64,000 nucleotides of DNA from Clostridiales bacterium Firm_09. Lineage in GTDB: Bacteria; Bacillota; Clostridia; Christensenellales; DTU072. Location of the stretch: positions 33,483-97,482 of the forward strand of contig LVAO01000003.1 of NCBI GenBank assembly GCA_001604065.1, given 5' to 3'. Both the position numbers and the translations under genes were made by a program. The notes under the pieces are model-generated. The model had not been told where the DNA came from and searched no databases. It worked only from the letters and a program-made list of their open reading frames with translations. Position 1 is the first letter of the stretch. Each line of letters begins with the position of its first letter. Shown piece after piece: positions 62,999 through 64,000 of the stretch.

Positions 62999-63555
62999 AA
63001 ACAATCACCATAACAAAAACAAAATCTCTTGTATTGATAGCGCTTTTTGCAGGATTGACTGCTGCCGGCGCGTTTATCAGAATCCCCGTTCCTCCTGTAC
63101 CCATCACTTTGCAAGGCGCCTTTGTCATCATGGCTGGACTGACATTGGGACCTTGGATGGGAGCGGCATCCGTGCTGATATATTTAGCATTGGGACTTGC
63201 TGGACTGCCTGTTTTTACGGCTGGCGGCGGTTTTGATTATGTTCTCAAACCCACCTTCGGTTATCTTCTGGGTTTTGTTCTTTCTGCATGGATCACCGGA
63301 TATCTGTTTGAAAGATCAAAAAAGAAAAATCTTCTTTCTGCATTTCTCGCAGGTGTTGCAGGTGTGTTTGCTGTATATCTCCTGGGCGTTCCATATTTCT
63401 ATATCATCAAATGCATTTATCTGGGCACATCGGTATCGGCTTATACGCTGTTTGTGCTCTGCTTTTTGATTTTTGTCCCCGGGGATATTATTACAATGAC
63501 TGCGGGCGCATACCTTGTCCTGCGGCTGAAAAAAATCAAGGGATTGCTGCCATAA
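62995..63555 (+). CDS. bioY: Biotin transporter substrate-binding component BioY
   Basis: S-component of an ECF-type vitamin importer. 186 residues with six hydrophobic helices and the family motif IRIPVPPVPITLQGAF near the N-terminus, then GLAGLPVFTAGGGF and a late PGDI segment. Start codon overlaps the GH5 stop as ATGA; an alternative ATG nine bases earlier is closer to an AAAGGA site but too near it. No ecfA or ecfT is adjacent. Pairing with a glycanase seems to be chance or shared expression rather than a pathway link. Confidence 0.94.
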   Translation: MKTITITKTKSLVLIALFAGLTAAGAFIRIPVPPVPITLQGAFVIMAGLTLGPWMGAASVLIYLALGLAGLPVFTAGGGFDYVLKPTFGYLLGFVLSAWITGYLFERSKKKNLLSAFLAGVAGVFAVYLLGVPYFYIIKCIYLGTSVSAYTLFVLCFLIFVPGDIITMTAGAYLVLRLKKIKGLLP

Positions 63556-63629
63556 ATGAATATGCCTGCTGTTTCTTCCGACGTATCATTCATTCTCCTT
63601 CATGATAAATCATTTTCAGACATGAAAAT

Positions 63630-63673
63630 AATTTCATATTAAGAAAAGTTTTACTGCACCATGAAATTTTTTT
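63630..63673 (+). terminator. Weak possible terminator after bioY
   Basis: AATTTCAT/ATGAAATT (8 base pairs, A/T-rich, 23-base loop) followed by five T. Low stability makes it uncertain. Confidence 0.3.
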
Positions 63674-63685
63674 GTTTTAAACTGC

Positions 63686-63714
63686 TGGACAAATCGTCCT
63701 TTTTGGTGTACTAT
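63686..63714 (+). promoter_or_regulatory. Promoter of tRNA-Val
   Basis: TGGACA - 17 bases - TACTAT on the plus strand, about 5 bases from the predicted start to the tRNA. Confidence 0.55.
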
Positions 63715-63725
63715 TAATAAGCAGC

Positions 63726-63801
63726 GGACAATTAACTCAGCTGGTAGAGTGTCTTCTTGACGTGGAGAAAGTCAGGGGTTCGAGTCCCTTATTGTCCACC
63801 A
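63726..63801 (+). tRNA. tRNA-Val (anticodon GAC)
   Basis: Full cloverleaf by hand: acceptor GGACAAT/ATTGTCC, D stem ACTC/GAGT, anticodon stem TCTTC/GGAGA with loop TTGACGT (anticodon GAC at 63759-63761), five-base variable region, T stem AGGGG/CCCTT with TTCGAGT loop. The 3' CCA is encoded after discriminator A. It reads GUC and GUU codons. Followed at once by a strong terminator. Confidence 0.95.
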
Positions 63802-63803
63802 CC

Positions 63804-63855
63804 AAGACACACGAAAAAGGAGCGTATAGACTCGCTCCCATCGTGTGTCTTTTTT
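63804..63855 (+). terminator. Rho-independent terminator of tRNA-Val
   Basis: Outer stem AAGACACACGA/TCGTGTGTCTT (11 base pairs) and inner stem GGAGCG/CGCTCC, followed by a T-run on the plus strand. It starts two bases after the CCA end. Confidence 0.92.
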
Positions 63856-63924
63856 GTTGTTTTTCGCTTCATTTTGCCTGTTTTCAGCTACCCTCTCAAA
63901 ACATTTCGTGAATTATTACTTATC

Positions 63925-63979
63925 GTTCGTTGCCCCTACCCTCTGTTAGGGACTTGTTCCCCCTCCCAAGCTAACGAAC
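63925..63979. repeat. Inverted repeat at the window edge
   Basis: Arms GTTCGTT and AACGAAC enclose 41 bases with an inner CCCTA/TAGGG pair. No open reading frame crosses it. It could be a structured RNA edge, an operator or a mobile-element end; the flanking sequence is cut off. Confidence 0.35.
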
Positions 63980-64000
63980 AATATCGCTTTTTAGGGTACC

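Noticed and set aside
63687..63704. Terminator GGAC-AAATC-GTCC-TTTTT between bioY and tRNA-Val
   Set aside because: The stem is only four base pairs and sits inside the spacer of the tRNA promoter, so chance is more likely.

Overview
The window looks like chromosomal DNA from a spore-forming member of the Bacillota, most likely class Clostridia. Support for this comes from spoVT followed by a SpoVB/YabM flippase and a YabN/MazG protein, Shine-Dalgarno sites of the AGGAGG type, sigma-A promoters close to TTGACA-17-TATAAT, U-tract terminators, a paired GlgC/GlgD glycogen system and long surface lipoproteins. About 39 protein genes and one tRNA fill almost the whole window and no gap exceeds 300 bases. 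No transposase, integrase, prophage or CRISPR array was seen. || Region 1 (1-5400, minus strand): the start of a PstS-type phosphate-binding lipoprotein cut by the window edge, a 54-residue protein, and an operon prs - hypothetical - metallo-beta-lactamase-fold hydrolase - rho. Region 2 (5496-10465): a two-gene heterodimeric ABC exporter; one subunit carries a very large extracellular insertion. Region 3 (10723-14368): glycolytic operon pgk - tpiA - gpmI. Region 4 (14561-18625): spoVT - yabM - mazG - dusB, with a forespore-type promoter. Region 5 (18755-24108): luxS - M29 aminopeptidase - acyltransferase operon, a stand-alone condensation-domain protein and a Na/Pi symporter. || Region 6 (24248-40405) is the most unusual part: two adjacent lipoprotein genes, one encoding about 4541 residues (Ig-like domain, about twelve InlB-type repeats, then several dozen BspA-type leucine-rich repeats) and one encoding an 829-residue lipoprotein of unknown function. 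They are probably co-transcribed from one promoter and end at one strong terminator. Region 7 (40566-51299): a complete glycogen operon, glgB - glgC - glgD - glgA - glgP - cytoplasmic GH13 amylase, with ispE as first gene. It covers ADP-glucose formation, polymerisation, branching and breakdown. || Region 8 (51508-63555) mixes strands: an anchored metallophosphoesterase with a cupin, a divergent isoleucyl-tRNA synthetase, an exported polysaccharide deacetylase, an Lrp regulator with alanine dehydrogenase, a bifunctional NAD(P)HX repair enzyme, and a GH5 glycanase lipoprotein coupled to bioY. Region 9 (63726-64000) holds tRNA-Val(GAC), a strong terminator and an unexplained inverted repeat at the edge. 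|| Points for follow-up: the giant lipoprotein and its partner, the exporter with its extracellular domain, three promoters that predict leaderless or nearly leaderless mRNAs (ispE, nnr, GH5), an asparagine-rich insert in Rho, a YabN homologue that has lost half of its methylase domain, and a terminator of ileS lying inside the convergent deacetylase gene. All functional calls are read from sequence motifs without database searches.
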